Source: an uncultured Prevotella sp. (GTDB taxonomy: Bacteria > Bacteroidota > Bacteroidia > Bacteroidales > Bacteroidaceae). From it: a stretch of 61,159 nucleotides of DNA. The position numbers and the translations under genes were made by a program. Position 1 is the first letter of the stretch. Each line of letters begins with the position of its first letter. The stretch lies in assembly GCA_937922435.1 (NCBI GenBank), contig CAKZVT010000039.1:1-61159 (forward strand), in the 5' to 3' direction. Below the pieces are notes generated by a model, which was given only the letters and a program-made list of their open reading frames with translations, did no database searches and was not told the DNA's origin. Below are positions 16,030 through 24,943 of this stretch, piece by piece.

Positions 16030-16488
16030 ATGGACGACAAGGACGACATAAAGAAAGAACAACAACTGAGCGCGGAGGCCGCAAAAGAGGACAAGAAAAA
16101 GACAAGGCATCTGACCGAAGCAATCAGGGAGCAGGCACGGGAGGAAGACACTCCGCCATCGGCCAGCTACACCCTGCGCAAGATTTTGGGCGGCGACTTC
16201 CTCACGGCAGACGTGATGAGGAGGCAAATCGGCGTAATAATACTCGTCGCCTTCTTGACAATGATATATGTGTCCAACAGGTACAGCTGCCAGCAGGACC
16301 TGCTCGAAATCAACGAATTGCAAAAAGAGCTGAAGGACGCAAAGTACAAGGCGCTTGCAAGTTCGAGCGAACTTACCGAGATTTGCCGCGAAAGCAACGT
16401 GCTGAAAATGCTTAGGAACAACAAGGACAGCGTGCTGCACATACCCACGCAGCCGCCTTACATCATAACAGTGCCGGAAAATGAGTAG
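16030..16488 (+). CDS. ftsL: FtsL-like cell division protein
   Basis: A 152-residue bitopic membrane protein between rsmH and the PBP gene, the invariant ftsL position. Residues 1-66 are a charged cytoplasmic tail, longer than in E. coli FtsL. A single span lies at about 67-82 (IGVIILVAFLTMIYV). A coiled-coil-like periplasmic part follows (LLEINELQKELKDAKYKAL). Sequence similarity across FtsL proteins is poor, so the call rests on topology and position. Its stop codon overlaps the start of the PBP gene by 8 nt. Confidence 0.85.
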   Translation: MDDKDDIKKEQQLSAEAAKEDKKKTRHLTEAIREQAREEDTPPSASYTLRKILGGDFLTADVMRRQIGVIILVAFLTMIYVSNRYSCQQDLLEINELQKELKDAKYKALASSSELTEICRESNVLKMLRNNKDSVLHIPTQPPYIITVPENE

Positions 16489-18643
16489 TTTGTTTGACAG
16501 GAAGAAAATCATAAAACGATACAAGCTGGTGGCATACGCCATGCTTGCCGCCGGACTGCTCATTATCGTCAAGGTGGTATATATATCCACCGTAAAGCGC
16601 GAATACTGGATGGAGGTGGCGTCAAGGCTCACACGTGACAGCGTGGACGTAAAGCCCGTGCGCGGCAACATACTAAGCAGCGACGGACGGCTGATGGCCA
16701 GTTCGCTGCCCGAATTCCGCCTGTTCATGGACTTCAAGGCAGGAGGCGACGAGAACGAGCAGCGCGACTCGCTCTGGGAAGCCAGCGTTGACAGCATCTG
16801 CGACGGCCTGCACGAAATCTTCCCGACAAAGACGGCGGAGGATTTCAAGAAACATCTCGAGGAAGGACGCGCCAAGGGAAGCCGCCACTGGCCCGTATGG
16901 CGCAAGCGTGTAAGCTACAACACGTTCTCCGAAGTGAAGAAGCTGCCCGTATTCCGCCTGTCGGCCAACAAGGGAGGCTTCCACTACGAGAAGTTCAACG
17001 CACGCCAACGCCCCTTCGGTTCGCTGGCAAAGCGCACCATAGGCGACCTCTTCGGGGCAAAGGACACGGCGCAGTTCGGCCTCGAACTGTCGTATGACTC
17101 TATACTAAGGGGCAAGATGGGCAAAATCAGCCGCCAGAAGGTGCGCAGCGAATTCCTTGACATCACAATCCAAGACCCCGTCAACGGAGCCGACATCGTC
17201 ACCACCATCGACGTCAACATACAAGACCTGGCCGAGCGTTCGCTCGTGGACGAGCTGAAACTCATCAATGGGAACGTAGGCGTCGCGGTAGTGATGGAGG
17301 TGAAAACAGGCGACATCAAGGCCATTGTCAACATGACGAAGTGCGCCGACGGGGAATATTACGAAATCAAGAACAGCGCCGTCTCCGACCTGCTCGAACC
17401 CGGCTCGGTGTTCAAGACGGCGTCGCTCATGGTGGCATTGGACGACGGCGTGGTGGACACTACATACACAGTTGACACCGGAAGCGGAATATGGGACATG
17501 TACGGAGCCAAGATGCGCGACCACAACTGGCACCGCGGAGGCTACCAGGTGCTCACTCTGCCGCAGACGCTGGAGTACAGCTCGAACATCGGAGTAAGCC
17601 GCATAATAGACAAATACTACGGAAAGAACCCCGAAAAGTTTGTCCAGGGCCTTGACCGCATCGGCATACGCGAGGATTTGAAGCTGCCAATTGTGGGCTA
17701 TGCGCCGCCCCGAATCCGCATGCCCAAGAAGAACAAGCGCGGCCAGTACACCAATTGGAGCAAGACGGCGCTGCCCTGGATGAGCATAGGTTACGAGACC
17801 CAAGTGCCCCCTATCTCGACGCTGACGTTCTACAACGCCATCGCCAACGGCGGCACAATGATGCGGCCGCGCTTCGTCAAGGCCGTTATGAAGGACGGAC
17901 AGGTAATCCAGGAATTCCCGCCGCAGGTGGTAAAGCAGAGCATCTGCAAGGAAAAGACGCTACGCGAAATCACCACCATACTTGAACACGTTGTCAGCCA
18001 AGGACTCGGAAAGAAAGCCGGCTCACCGTCGTTCAAGGTGGCCGGCAAGACGGGAACTGCCCAGATATCGAAAGGAGCGGCAGGATACAAGAGCGGAACG
18101 ATGAACTATCTGCTCAGCTTCGTAGGCTTCTTCCCAGCCGACGCGCCGCGATACAGCTGCATAGTGTGCATACAAAGACCGGGACTGCCGGCTTCGAGCG
18201 GCTTCAGCGCATTGGTTTTCCACAACATAGCTGAAGGAATCATGGCGCAAAGCCTCAAGCTCGACGTCGCCGACGCACGCGACTCGCTGTCCATACTGGT
18301 GCCCGACGTGAAGAGCGGAGACCTCGCCGCAGCAGACTATGTACTCAAATACTTGGGCGTAAGCGCCAAGAAGACGTGGGACTGGCAGCATGCGGGCGGC
18401 AAATCAATATGGGGCAAGGCCGAGAACGACGGCAAGGCGGTGACCCTGACACGCGGAGCCAGCTATGCGGAGGACACCGTGCCCGACGTGACCGGCATGG
18501 GAGCGCGCGACGCCGTGTACGCATTGGAGAGCCGCGGAGTGAGAGTAAGGCTCTACGGACGCGGCAAGGTGAAGACGCAGAGCCTGCCACCGGGACACAA
18601 GATAAAGAAGGGAGAGGCGTGCACACTCAACCTGGAACTATAA
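16481..18643 (+). CDS. ftsI: Septal peptidoglycan transpeptidase with PASTA domain
   Basis: A 720-residue class B penicillin-binding protein. It has a short cytoplasmic tail, a span at about 15-36, a dimerisation/pedestal domain, then the transpeptidase. Active-site motifs are SVFK (Ser309, Lys312), SSN (368-369 region) and KTGT (Lys523-Gly525). A single C-terminal PASTA domain (PDVTGMGARDAVYALESRGV) follows, as in many Bacteroidota and Gram-positive homologues but not in E. coli FtsI. It cross-links septal murein with FtsW (23516-24799). Confidence 0.95.
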   Translation: MSSLFDRKKIIKRYKLVAYAMLAAGLLIIVKVVYISTVKREYWMEVASRLTRDSVDVKPVRGNILSSDGRLMASSLPEFRLFMDFKAGGDENEQRDSLWEASVDSICDGLHEIFPTKTAEDFKKHLEEGRAKGSRHWPVWRKRVSYNTFSEVKKLPVFRLSANKGGFHYEKFNARQRPFGSLAKRTIGDLFGAKDTAQFGLELSYDSILRGKMGKISRQKVRSEFLDITIQDPVNGADIVTTIDVNIQDLAERSLVDELKLINGNVGVAVVMEVKTGDIKAIVNMTKCADGEYYEIKNSAVSDLLEPGSVFKTASLMVALDDGVVDTTYTVDTGSGIWDMYGAKMRDHNWHRGGYQVLTLPQTLEYSSNIGVSRIIDKYYGKNPEKFVQGLDRIGIREDLKLPIVGYAPPRIRMPKKNKRGQYTNWSKTALPWMSIGYETQVPPISTLTFYNAIANGGTMMRPRFVKAVMKDGQVIQEFPPQVVKQSICKEKTLREITTILEHVVSQGLGKKAGSPSFKVAGKTGTAQISKGAAGYKSGTMNYLLSFVGFFPADAPRYSCIVCIQRPGLPASSGFSALVFHNIAEGIMAQSLKLDVADARDSLSILVPDVKSGDLAAADYVLKYLGVSAKKTWDWQHAGGKSIWGKAENDGKAVTLTRGASYAEDTVPDVTGMGARDAVYALESRGVRVRLYGRGKVKTQSLPPGHKIKKGEACTLNLEL

Positions 18644-18655
18644 AACAATACAAAC

Positions 18656-20110
18656 ATGACACTGAAGGAGCTGATTAAGAACATCCGCCCGGCCGACGTT
18701 ACGGGCAGCACGGAGGTTGAAATAACTGGCGTTGACATCGACTCGCGCCGCGTGGAACGCGGCCACCTGTTCGTGGCGATGCGCGGAACGCAGGTAGACG
18801 GACACACGTTCATACCCAAGGCCGTGGCCCAGGGGGCGGCCGCCATACTGTGCGAGGACATGCCGGAGGAGACTGCCGAGGGCGTGGCTTACGTACAGGT
18901 GAAGTCCACCGAGGATGTTGTCGGCGAAGTGGCTACGGCGTTCTACGGCGACCCTTCGCGCAAACTGAAGCTCGTAGGCGTGACGGGAACGAACGGGAAG
19001 ACCACCATCGCCACCTTATTATATAATATGTTCCGCAAGCTGGGCTACCGCTGCGGACTGCTCTCGACCGTGTGCAACTACATCGAGGACGAGCAGTTGC
19101 CCACCACGCACACCACCCCCGACCCCATAGAGCTCAACCAGCTGCTGCACCGCATGGCGGAAGCCGGATGCCAGTACGCCTTCATGGAGTGCAGCTCGCA
19201 CGCCATAGCGCAGAAGCGAATAGGCGGACTGAAGTTCGCCGGGGGCATATTCACAAACCTTACACGCGACCACCTGGACTACCACAAGACGTTCGAGAAC
19301 TACCGTAACGCCAAAAAAGCCTTCTTCGACGGCCTGCCAAAAGGCTCTTTCGCCATAACCAACGCCGACGACAAGAACGGCCTCGTGATGGTGCAGAACA
19401 CCAAGGCAACGGTCAAGACATACTCGACGCAGCGCATGGCCGACTTCCGCGCCAAAATATTGGAGTGCCACTTCGGCGGCATGTACCTCGAGATTGACGG
19501 CCGCGAAGTGGGCGTGCAGTTCATCGGCAAATTCAACGTGAGCAACCTGCTGGCCGTCTACGGCGCGGCGGTAATGCTCGGACAGGACAAGGAAGACGTG
19601 CTCGTAGCCATGAGCACGCTGCACAGCGTGAGCGGAAGGCTCGACCCCGTGCACTCGCCCGAGGGCTACACGGCCATCGTGGACTATGCCCATACGCCCG
19701 ACGCACTGCAAAACGTGCTAAAGGCAATTCACGAAGTGCTTGACGGCAAGGGCAAGGTAATAACCGTATGCGGCGCCGGCGGCAACCGCGACAAGGGCAA
19801 GCGACCGCTCATGGCGCAGGAAGCCGTAAAGCAGAGCGACCGCGTCATCATAACAAGCGACAACCCTCGCTTCGAAGAGCCGCAGGCTATCATCGACGAC
19901 ATGCTGGCCGGCCTCGACGCGAAACAGATGAAAAAGGTAATCAGCATCGTAGACCGCCGCGAAGCCATACGCGCCGCCTGCATGATGGCGGAGAAGGGAG
20001 ACGTAATACTCGTGGCCGGCAAGGGGCACGAGAACTACCAGGAAATCAAGGGCGTGAAGCATCACTTCGACGACAAGGAGGTGCTGAAGGAAATCTTTGC
20101 GGAGGGGTAA
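18656..20110 (+). CDS. murE: UDP-MurNAc-tripeptide synthetase
   Basis: A cytosolic ligase adding the third residue to the murein stem peptide. 484 residues, usual length. The N-terminal UDP-binding domain is followed by the ATP loop VTGTNGKTT (Gly111-Lys115) and the C-terminal Mur ligase domain. The DNPR motif (residues 402-405) is the meso-diaminopimelate recognition signature, so meso-DAP peptidoglycan is predicted. It starts 12 nt after the ftsI stop codon. Confidence 0.96.
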   Translation: MTLKELIKNIRPADVTGSTEVEITGVDIDSRRVERGHLFVAMRGTQVDGHTFIPKAVAQGAAAILCEDMPEETAEGVAYVQVKSTEDVVGEVATAFYGDPSRKLKLVGVTGTNGKTTIATLLYNMFRKLGYRCGLLSTVCNYIEDEQLPTTHTTPDPIELNQLLHRMAEAGCQYAFMECSSHAIAQKRIGGLKFAGGIFTNLTRDHLDYHKTFENYRNAKKAFFDGLPKGSFAITNADDKNGLVMVQNTKATVKTYSTQRMADFRAKILECHFGGMYLEIDGREVGVQFIGKFNVSNLLAVYGAAVMLGQDKEDVLVAMSTLHSVSGRLDPVHSPEGYTAIVDYAHTPDALQNVLKAIHEVLDGKGKVITVCGAGGNRDKGKRPLMAQEAVKQSDRVIITSDNPRFEEPQAIIDDMLAGLDAKQMKKVISIVDRREAIRAACMMAEKGDVILVAGKGHENYQEIKGVKHHFDDKEVLKEIFAEG

Positions 20111-20129
20111 CAGCCTACCGCAGGCCACC

Positions 20130-20168
20130 TGACACCCACCCCAACCCTCCCGAAGGGAGGGAGCTTGA
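20130..20168 (-). repeat. G-run hairpin repeat, copy 3
   Basis: TGACACCCACCCCAACCC followed by TCCCGAAGGGAGGGAGCTTG. The G-rich strand is the minus strand. A 9-bp array follows about 22 nt to the right. Confidence 0.85.
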
Positions 20169-20190
20169 AATGCTTTCGCTGCAAGGGCGC

Positions 20191-20265
20191 ATAAGCCCCA
20201 TCGGGCTTATCTGGCACATTGGGGCTTATAAGCCCAATAAGCCTGATGCGCCAAATACGCCAAAT
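20191..20265. repeat. 9-bp degenerate array
   Basis: ATAAGCCCC, ATCGGGCTT, ATCTGGCAC, ATTGGGGCT, then inverted-sense units around AAGCCCAATAAGCC and GCGCCAAATACGCCAAAT. Confidence 0.65.
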
Positions 20266-20315
20266 AAAAAGGGCAAAGCTGTCCGTCCGCTAACCGCCTG
20301 ATAGTCAGCACCTTT

Positions 20316-20403
20316 GCAAAAGGCCGCAAACGAGGCTGCGAAAGGCCGTCTTTCAGCCGCCAAAAGGCCGCCTTTTACAAGGCGAAAGGCCATGAATTGG
20401 AAA
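20316..20403 (+). repeat. 4x22 element, copy E
   Basis: Four 22-bp units. Unit 2 carries AAAGGCCGTCTTTC, unit 3 AAAAGGCCGCCTTTT, unit 4 the GCGAAAGGCCATGAATTG type seen in copy A. The leader CTGATAGTCAG lies 7 nt upstream. Confidence 0.9.
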
Positions 20404-20500
20404 ATTAAAAATTGACAAGTAAAAATTAAACAACAAAGGACGGCAAAGCTGCCGCATGCAAGTTGGGAAATTAATAACTGACAAGTAAAAATCAAACAAC
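20399..20500. repeat. Direct repeat GACAAGTAAAAAT
   Basis: Two 36-bp direct copies (20399-20434 and 20465-20500) share GACAAGTAAAAAT and AAACAAC. A third, shorter copy begins at 31311. No function is evident. Confidence 0.7.
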
Positions 20501-20609
20501 GCCCGAGCGGCAAGGCATACGTCCTTAAACTCCTTAGCGAGCGCGGCGAGCGATAACTTCCATATCTTCTTTAACTTCTGAACATAACTTCTTTAACTTC
20601 TAAAAAAGC

Positions 20610-21881
20610 ATGTTATACTACCTATTCCGGTTCTTGGAACAGTTCGGCATTCCCGGTGCCCACATGTGGGGCTACATATCGTTCCGCTCTCTGCTGGCGC
20701 TCATCCTGGCGCTGGTAATATCGGCATGGTTCGGCGAAAGGTTCATCAAATACCTCAAGCGCAAGCAAATCACCGAGACGCAGCGCGACTCCAAAATCGA
20801 CCCCTTCGGCATACAGAAAATAGGAGTGCCGTCGATGGGCGGCGTAATCATCATCGTAGCCATACTCGTGCCCGTGCTCCTGCTTGGCCGTATGCGCAAC
20901 ATCTACCTCATACTGATGATTGTCACGACGCTCTGGCTCGGCTTTTTAGGCGGTCTGGACGACTACATCAAAATCTTCCGCCGCAACAAGGAAGGCCTGC
21001 CGGGACGCTTCAAAATCGTGGGACAAATAAGCATCGGACTAATCGTGGGCCTCATCCTGTGGTACAGTCCCGACGCTAAAATCAACGAAAACCTTGCCAT
21101 CGAGAAGCAGGACGGCCAGGAACTGGTAGTGAAACACCGGCCCGAGGCGCAGAAGTCGCTCAAGACCACCATTCCCTTCGTCAAGGGGCACAACCTCGAC
21201 TACGCCAACCTCATGGGCTTCTTCGGCAAGTACAAGACGGCGGCCGGATGGGTTCTGTTCGTCATAATGACAATATTCGTGGTGACGGCGGTGTCTAACG
21301 GAGCCAACCTCAACGACGGAATGGACGGCATGTGCGCCGGCAACTCGGCCATAATAGGCGTCGCCCTCGGCATCTTCGCCTACGTGTCGAGCCACATAGA
21401 GTACGCCGCCTACCTCAACATAATGTACATCCCGGGCTCGCAGGAGCTTGTGGTGTTCATGTGCGCGTTCGTCGGCGCGCTCATAGGTTTCCTGTGGTAC
21501 AACGCCTACCCGGCGCAAATCTTCATGGGAGACACCGGCTCGCTCACCATCGGCGGCATAATAGCCGTCTGCGCAATCATCATCCACAAGGAGCTGATGC
21601 TGCCCATACTGTGCGGCATATTCTTCGTCGAGAGCCTGAGCGTAATCATGCAAGTGTGGTACGCCAAGCTCGGCACGCGCCGCGGAGTGAAGCAACGCAT
21701 GTTCAAGCGCGCACCGCTGCACGACACGTTCCGCACGCAGGAGTCGCAGCTCGACCCCGAAATCAAGTACCTATTCAAGAAGCCCAAGGGCGCGGTACAC
21801 GAGTCGAAAATCACCATCCGCTTCTGGATTGTAACCATAATCCTCGCGGCACTTACCATAATAACGTTGAAAGTCAGATAA
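20610..21881 (+). CDS. mraY: Phospho-N-acetylmuramoyl-pentapeptide transferase
   Basis: An integral membrane enzyme making lipid I from UDP-MurNAc-pentapeptide and undecaprenyl phosphate. At 423 residues it is longer than E. coli MraY (360), with an insertion at about 160-195 (NENLAIEKQDGQELVVKHRPEA region) usual in Bacteroidota. Conserved motifs are GVPSMGGV, NGANLNDGMDGMCAG with the catalytic aspartates, and FMGDTGSLTIGG. It is separated from murE by about 500 bp of repeats. Confidence 0.96.
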   Translation: MLYYLFRFLEQFGIPGAHMWGYISFRSLLALILALVISAWFGERFIKYLKRKQITETQRDSKIDPFGIQKIGVPSMGGVIIIVAILVPVLLLGRMRNIYLILMIVTTLWLGFLGGLDDYIKIFRRNKEGLPGRFKIVGQISIGLIVGLILWYSPDAKINENLAIEKQDGQELVVKHRPEAQKSLKTTIPFVKGHNLDYANLMGFFGKYKTAAGWVLFVIMTIFVVTAVSNGANLNDGMDGMCAGNSAIIGVALGIFAYVSSHIEYAAYLNIMYIPGSQELVVFMCAFVGALIGFLWYNAYPAQIFMGDTGSLTIGGIIAVCAIIIHKELMLPILCGIFFVESLSVIMQVWYAKLGTRRGVKQRMFKRAPLHDTFRTQESQLDPEIKYLFKKPKGAVHESKITIRFWIVTIILAALTIITLKVR

Positions 21882-21887
21882 AAGAAG

Positions 21888-21993
21888 AAGCCCCCTCCCG
21901 GCCTCCCCGAGGGGAGGAGCTTGCCCAAATGAAAAAAGAACAGCAACAAAAGAAACTTTGCCCCTCCCCTCGGGGAGGCAGGGAGGGGGCTTA
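21888..21993. repeat. Inverted pair of G-run repeats between mraY and murD
   Basis: The left copy (21888-21923) contains AAGCCCCCTCCC and CCTCCCCGAGGGGAGG. The right copy (about 21957-21993) is its inverse. Each copy also folds alone through CCCCGAGGGG. The mraY stop codon is 7 nt to the left and the murD start 12 nt to the right. Confidence 0.8.
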
Positions 21994-22004
21994 ACATAGA
22001 CAAC

Positions 22005-23336
22005 ATGAAACGCATAGTAATACTCGGAGCAGGTGAAAGCGGCGCAGGAGCCGCCGTATTGGCCAAGAAACAAGGCTTCGACGTGTTCGTTTCCGACATG
22101 TCGGCCATCAAGGACAAGTACAAGAAAATGCTCGACTCGCACGGCATAGCGTGGGAGGAAGGCCGCCATACGGAGGACAAAATCCTCAACGCCGACGAAA
22201 TAATAAAAAGCCCCGGCATACCCTGCGACGCGCCGATGGTGACGAAATGCGCGGAAAAAGGCATCCACATAATCAGCGAAATAGAGTTCGCCGGACGCTA
22301 TACGCACTCCAAGATGATTTGCATCACCGGCAGCAACGGCAAGACTACGACAACTTCGCTCATCTACCACATATTCAAAAGCGCGGGCTACGACGTGGGA
22401 CTGGCCGGCAACATAGGCAACTCGCTCGCCCTCCAGGTGGCCGAAGAACCGCACGAATACTACGTCATAGAGCTTAGCTCGTTCCAACTTGACAACATGT
22501 ACGACTTCCGCGCCAACATAGCCATACTCCTTAATATCACGCCCGACCACCTCGACCGCTACGACAACTGCATGCAGAACTACGTGGACGCCAAGATGCG
22601 CATCCTGCAAAACCAGACCGTAGACGACGCCTTCATATATTGGAACGACGACCCGGTAATCCGCCGCGAGCTGAAAAAGTATGACATAAAGGCCATTCAG
22701 TACCCGTTCTCCGAACTGAAGGAGGTCGGCTCCATCGGCTATATTGAGGAGGGGCAGTACAAAATAGAGCAACCTACACCCTTCAACATGGAGCAAGAGG
22801 AGCTTAGCCTTACCGGGAAGCACAACATATACAACTCGCTTGCCGCCGGAATCGCCTCTGACGTGGCCGGAATAAGGAACGAATACATACGCAAGAGCCT
22901 GAGCGACTTCCCCGGCGTGGAGCACCGGTTGGAGAAGGTTACGAAGGTGGCCGGAGTGCAATACGTCAACGACTCGAAGGCGACCAACGTCGATGCGTGC
23001 TGGTATGCACTGGAAAGCATGAAGACGCCGGTAGTCCTCATACTCGGCGGCAAGGACAAAGGCAACGACTACAACGCCATAAAGGAGCTTGTGAAGGAGA
23101 AGTGCGTCGGCCTTGTCTACCTTGGAGCTGACAACACGAAGCTGCACAACTTCTTCGACGGAATGGGCATCCCGGTGCGCGACACGCATTCGATGAAGGA
23201 CTGCGTGGCCGCCTGCTACGAGATGGCACGCCCCGGCGACACCGTCCTTTTAAGCCCGTGCTGCGCCAGCTTCGACCTGTTCAAGAACATGGAAGACCGC
23301 GGCGAGCAGTTTAAGACGCTGGTAAGGGCGCTTTGA
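22005..23336 (+). CDS. murD: UDP-N-acetylmuramoylalanine--D-glutamate ligase
   Basis: Adds D-glutamate to UDP-MurNAc-L-alanine. 443 residues. The N-terminal Rossmann-like domain carries VILGAGESGAGAAVLAKK, the ATP loop is ITGSNGKTTTTSL, and the C-terminal part carries HRLEKVTKVAGVQYVNDSKATN and LILGGKDKGNDY. All are diagnostic for MurD. Its order after mraY matches the standard dcw layout. Confidence 0.96.
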   Translation: MKRIVILGAGESGAGAAVLAKKQGFDVFVSDMSAIKDKYKKMLDSHGIAWEEGRHTEDKILNADEIIKSPGIPCDAPMVTKCAEKGIHIISEIEFAGRYTHSKMICITGSNGKTTTTSLIYHIFKSAGYDVGLAGNIGNSLALQVAEEPHEYYVIELSSFQLDNMYDFRANIAILLNITPDHLDRYDNCMQNYVDAKMRILQNQTVDDAFIYWNDDPVIRRELKKYDIKAIQYPFSELKEVGSIGYIEEGQYKIEQPTPFNMEQEELSLTGKHNIYNSLAAGIASDVAGIRNEYIRKSLSDFPGVEHRLEKVTKVAGVQYVNDSKATNVDACWYALESMKTPVVLILGGKDKGNDYNAIKELVKEKCVGLVYLGADNTKLHNFFDGMGIPVRDTHSMKDCVAACYEMARPGDTVLLSPCCASFDLFKNMEDRGEQFKTLVRAL

Positions 23337-23343
23337 ACACCCA

Positions 23344-23512
23344 ACACAAACCCCTCCCCAAGGGAGGGGCTTTAATACTTTTCGAGGTTAACAAGGGTGT
23401 GCGCGGTAGCTTCCGACGCTTTTCCAATATACAGACCAACTTTAAAACGAGCCTTAACCCACAAGGCATATCAAGCCCCTCACCACGGGAGGGGTTTGGG
23501 GTGGGTGCTTAA
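23344..23512. repeat. Inverted pair of G-run repeats between murD and ftsW
   Basis: The left copy (about 23344-23372, CCCCTCCCCAAGGGAGGGG) and the right copy (23475-23512, CCCCTCACCACGGGAGGGG then TTTGGGGTGGGTG) are inverted. About 100 bp between them has no gene. The right copy ends 4 nt before the ftsW ATG, so it covers the ribosome-binding region. Confidence 0.75.
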
Positions 23513-23515
23513 ATC

Positions 23516-24799
23516 ATGCTCAAAGACAAGACTCAAGAAAGCAAATTCAAGGGCGACGCCGTCATCTGGACGGTGTTCTTCTTCCTCTGCCTAATCAGCA
23601 TCATCGAAGTATTCAGCGCATCGAGCAACCTGTCCTTCAAGACGGGCAACTACCTCGGACCCGTACTGAAGCACTGCGTGCTGCTGGCCGTAGGCGTGGT
23701 CGTGATGGTATGCACGATGAACATAAAGTGCCGTTACTTCAAGATTGTTACGCCGTTTGCGCTGCTTCTCTCGCTCATACTGCTCATCGTGGTATTCTTC
23801 GTCGGCGAGAGTACCAACGGCTCGCAGCGTTGGATAGAGCTGCTCGGCATCCAGTTCCAGCCGTCCGAAATCGCAAAAGGGGCGATTATACTCGCCACGG
23901 CGCAAATACTAAGCGCGATGCAGACGCCTGCCGGAACCGACAGGCGCGCCTTCAAGTACATAATGGTGGTGTGTGCGCTCATCATTCCCCTCATAATGGT
24001 CGAGAACCTGTCAACGGCGGTGCTGCTCGCCACGGTGGTGTTCCTGATGATGTTCATAGGGAAAGTGCCCGGACAGCAGCTCGGCAAGCTGCTCGGCGCA
24101 GTGACGCTCGCCCTCGCACTCGTGGTGACAATGGTCATGGTGTTCGGCCACGACAAGGAGAAAGAAGGGCTTGAGGCCGGCAAGCAGGCCATGGTCGAGC
24201 AGGCCGCGCCCGAAAAGGAGAACGCCGTGGAAAAGGTGTTCCACCGCTTCGACACGTGGAAAGCGCGCATTGACAACTTCCTTAGCAGCGAATACGTGGC
24301 ACCGGAGGACGTCGACATCAACGGCCGCGACGCGCAGACGTCGCACGCCAACATAGCCATAGCCTCGTCGAACGTCATAGGCAAAGGGCCGGGCAACTCC
24401 GTGGAGCGCGACTTCCTGTCGCAGGCTTTCTCCGACTTCATCTACGCCATCATCGTGGAAGAGCTTGGCATAGTGGGCGCGGTGTTCGTGTGCATGCTCT
24501 ACATCGTACTGCTCTTCCGCACGGCAACCATCGCCAACCGCTGCGCCAACACGTTCCCGGCGCTGCTCATCATGGGCTTCGCCATGCTGCTGGTAGTGCA
24601 GGCGCTGTTCAACATGGCCGTGGCCGTCGGCCTGGTGCCCGTCACCGGCCAGCCGTTGCCGCTCATCAGCAAGGGCGGAACATCGACCATCATCAACTGC
24701 GTGTACATAGGCATCATCCTAAGCGTAAGCCATTCGGCCAAGAAGAGGGACGAGGTTGCGGCGCAGCCTGCCGCCGCCTACGCGCAGGAAGAAGACTGA
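23516..24799 (+). CDS. ftsW: Septal peptidoglycan polymerase FtsW
   Basis: A SEDS-family glycosyltransferase of the divisome. 427 residues with about ten membrane segments. Typical motifs are GSQRWIELLGIQFQPSEIAK, NLSTAVLLATVV and the C-terminal PVTGQPLPLISKGGTS. A long periplasmic loop (about 210-275) holds charged residues. The partner transpeptidase is the PBP at 16481. It is the last dcw gene here: murG, murC, ftsQ, ftsA and ftsZ do not follow, and the next gene is convergent. The ATG sits directly after a G-run repeat. Confidence 0.95.
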   Translation: MLKDKTQESKFKGDAVIWTVFFFLCLISIIEVFSASSNLSFKTGNYLGPVLKHCVLLAVGVVVMVCTMNIKCRYFKIVTPFALLLSLILLIVVFFVGESTNGSQRWIELLGIQFQPSEIAKGAIILATAQILSAMQTPAGTDRRAFKYIMVVCALIIPLIMVENLSTAVLLATVVFLMMFIGKVPGQQLGKLLGAVTLALALVVTMVMVFGHDKEKEGLEAGKQAMVEQAAPEKENAVEKVFHRFDTWKARIDNFLSSEYVAPEDVDINGRDAQTSHANIAIASSNVIGKGPGNSVERDFLSQAFSDFIYAIIVEELGIVGAVFVCMLYIVLLFRTATIANRCANTFPALLIMGFAMLLVVQALFNMAVAVGLVPVTGQPLPLISKGGTSTIINCVYIGIILSVSHSAKKRDEVAAQPAAAYAQEED

Positions 24800-24828
24800 C
24801 TGAATATCAGCACATTACCGACCACAAT

Positions 24829-24916
24829 ATAAAAGGCCGTGTTTCGCATTGCGAAACACGGCCTTTTGCATTCCGATTGACGGCCTTTTGCAGCGCGAAA
24901 GGCCGTCTTTTACAGA
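24829..24916 (+). repeat. 4x22 element, copy F
   Basis: Four 22-bp units. Units 1 and 2 pair as AAAGGCCGTGTTTCGC and GCGAAACACGGCCTTT (GTG core variant). It lies between the convergent ftsW and GH43 stop codons, 29 and 27 nt away, so it is placed to terminate both. CTGAATATCAG lies 18 nt upstream. Confidence 0.9.
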
Positions 24917-24943
24917 ACCGCCGGGGGCGGAGGCGGCGCGGCG

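Larger units (their letters stand above)
20111..20609. other. Intergenic repeat block inside the dcw cluster
   Basis: 499 bp between murE and mraY without a gene. In order: G-run hairpin repeat (20130-20168), 9-bp array (about 20191-20265), 4x22 copy E (20316-20403), a 36-bp A-rich direct repeat (20399-20434 and 20465-20500; a shorter copy is at 31311) and CTTTAACTT word repeats up to the mraY start. An unusually long gap for this operon. Confidence 0.75.

Noticed and set aside
21771..23189. 472-codon minus-strand open frame opposite murD
   Set aside because: murD on the plus strand has full family motifs. The opposite frame is a high-GC shadow.
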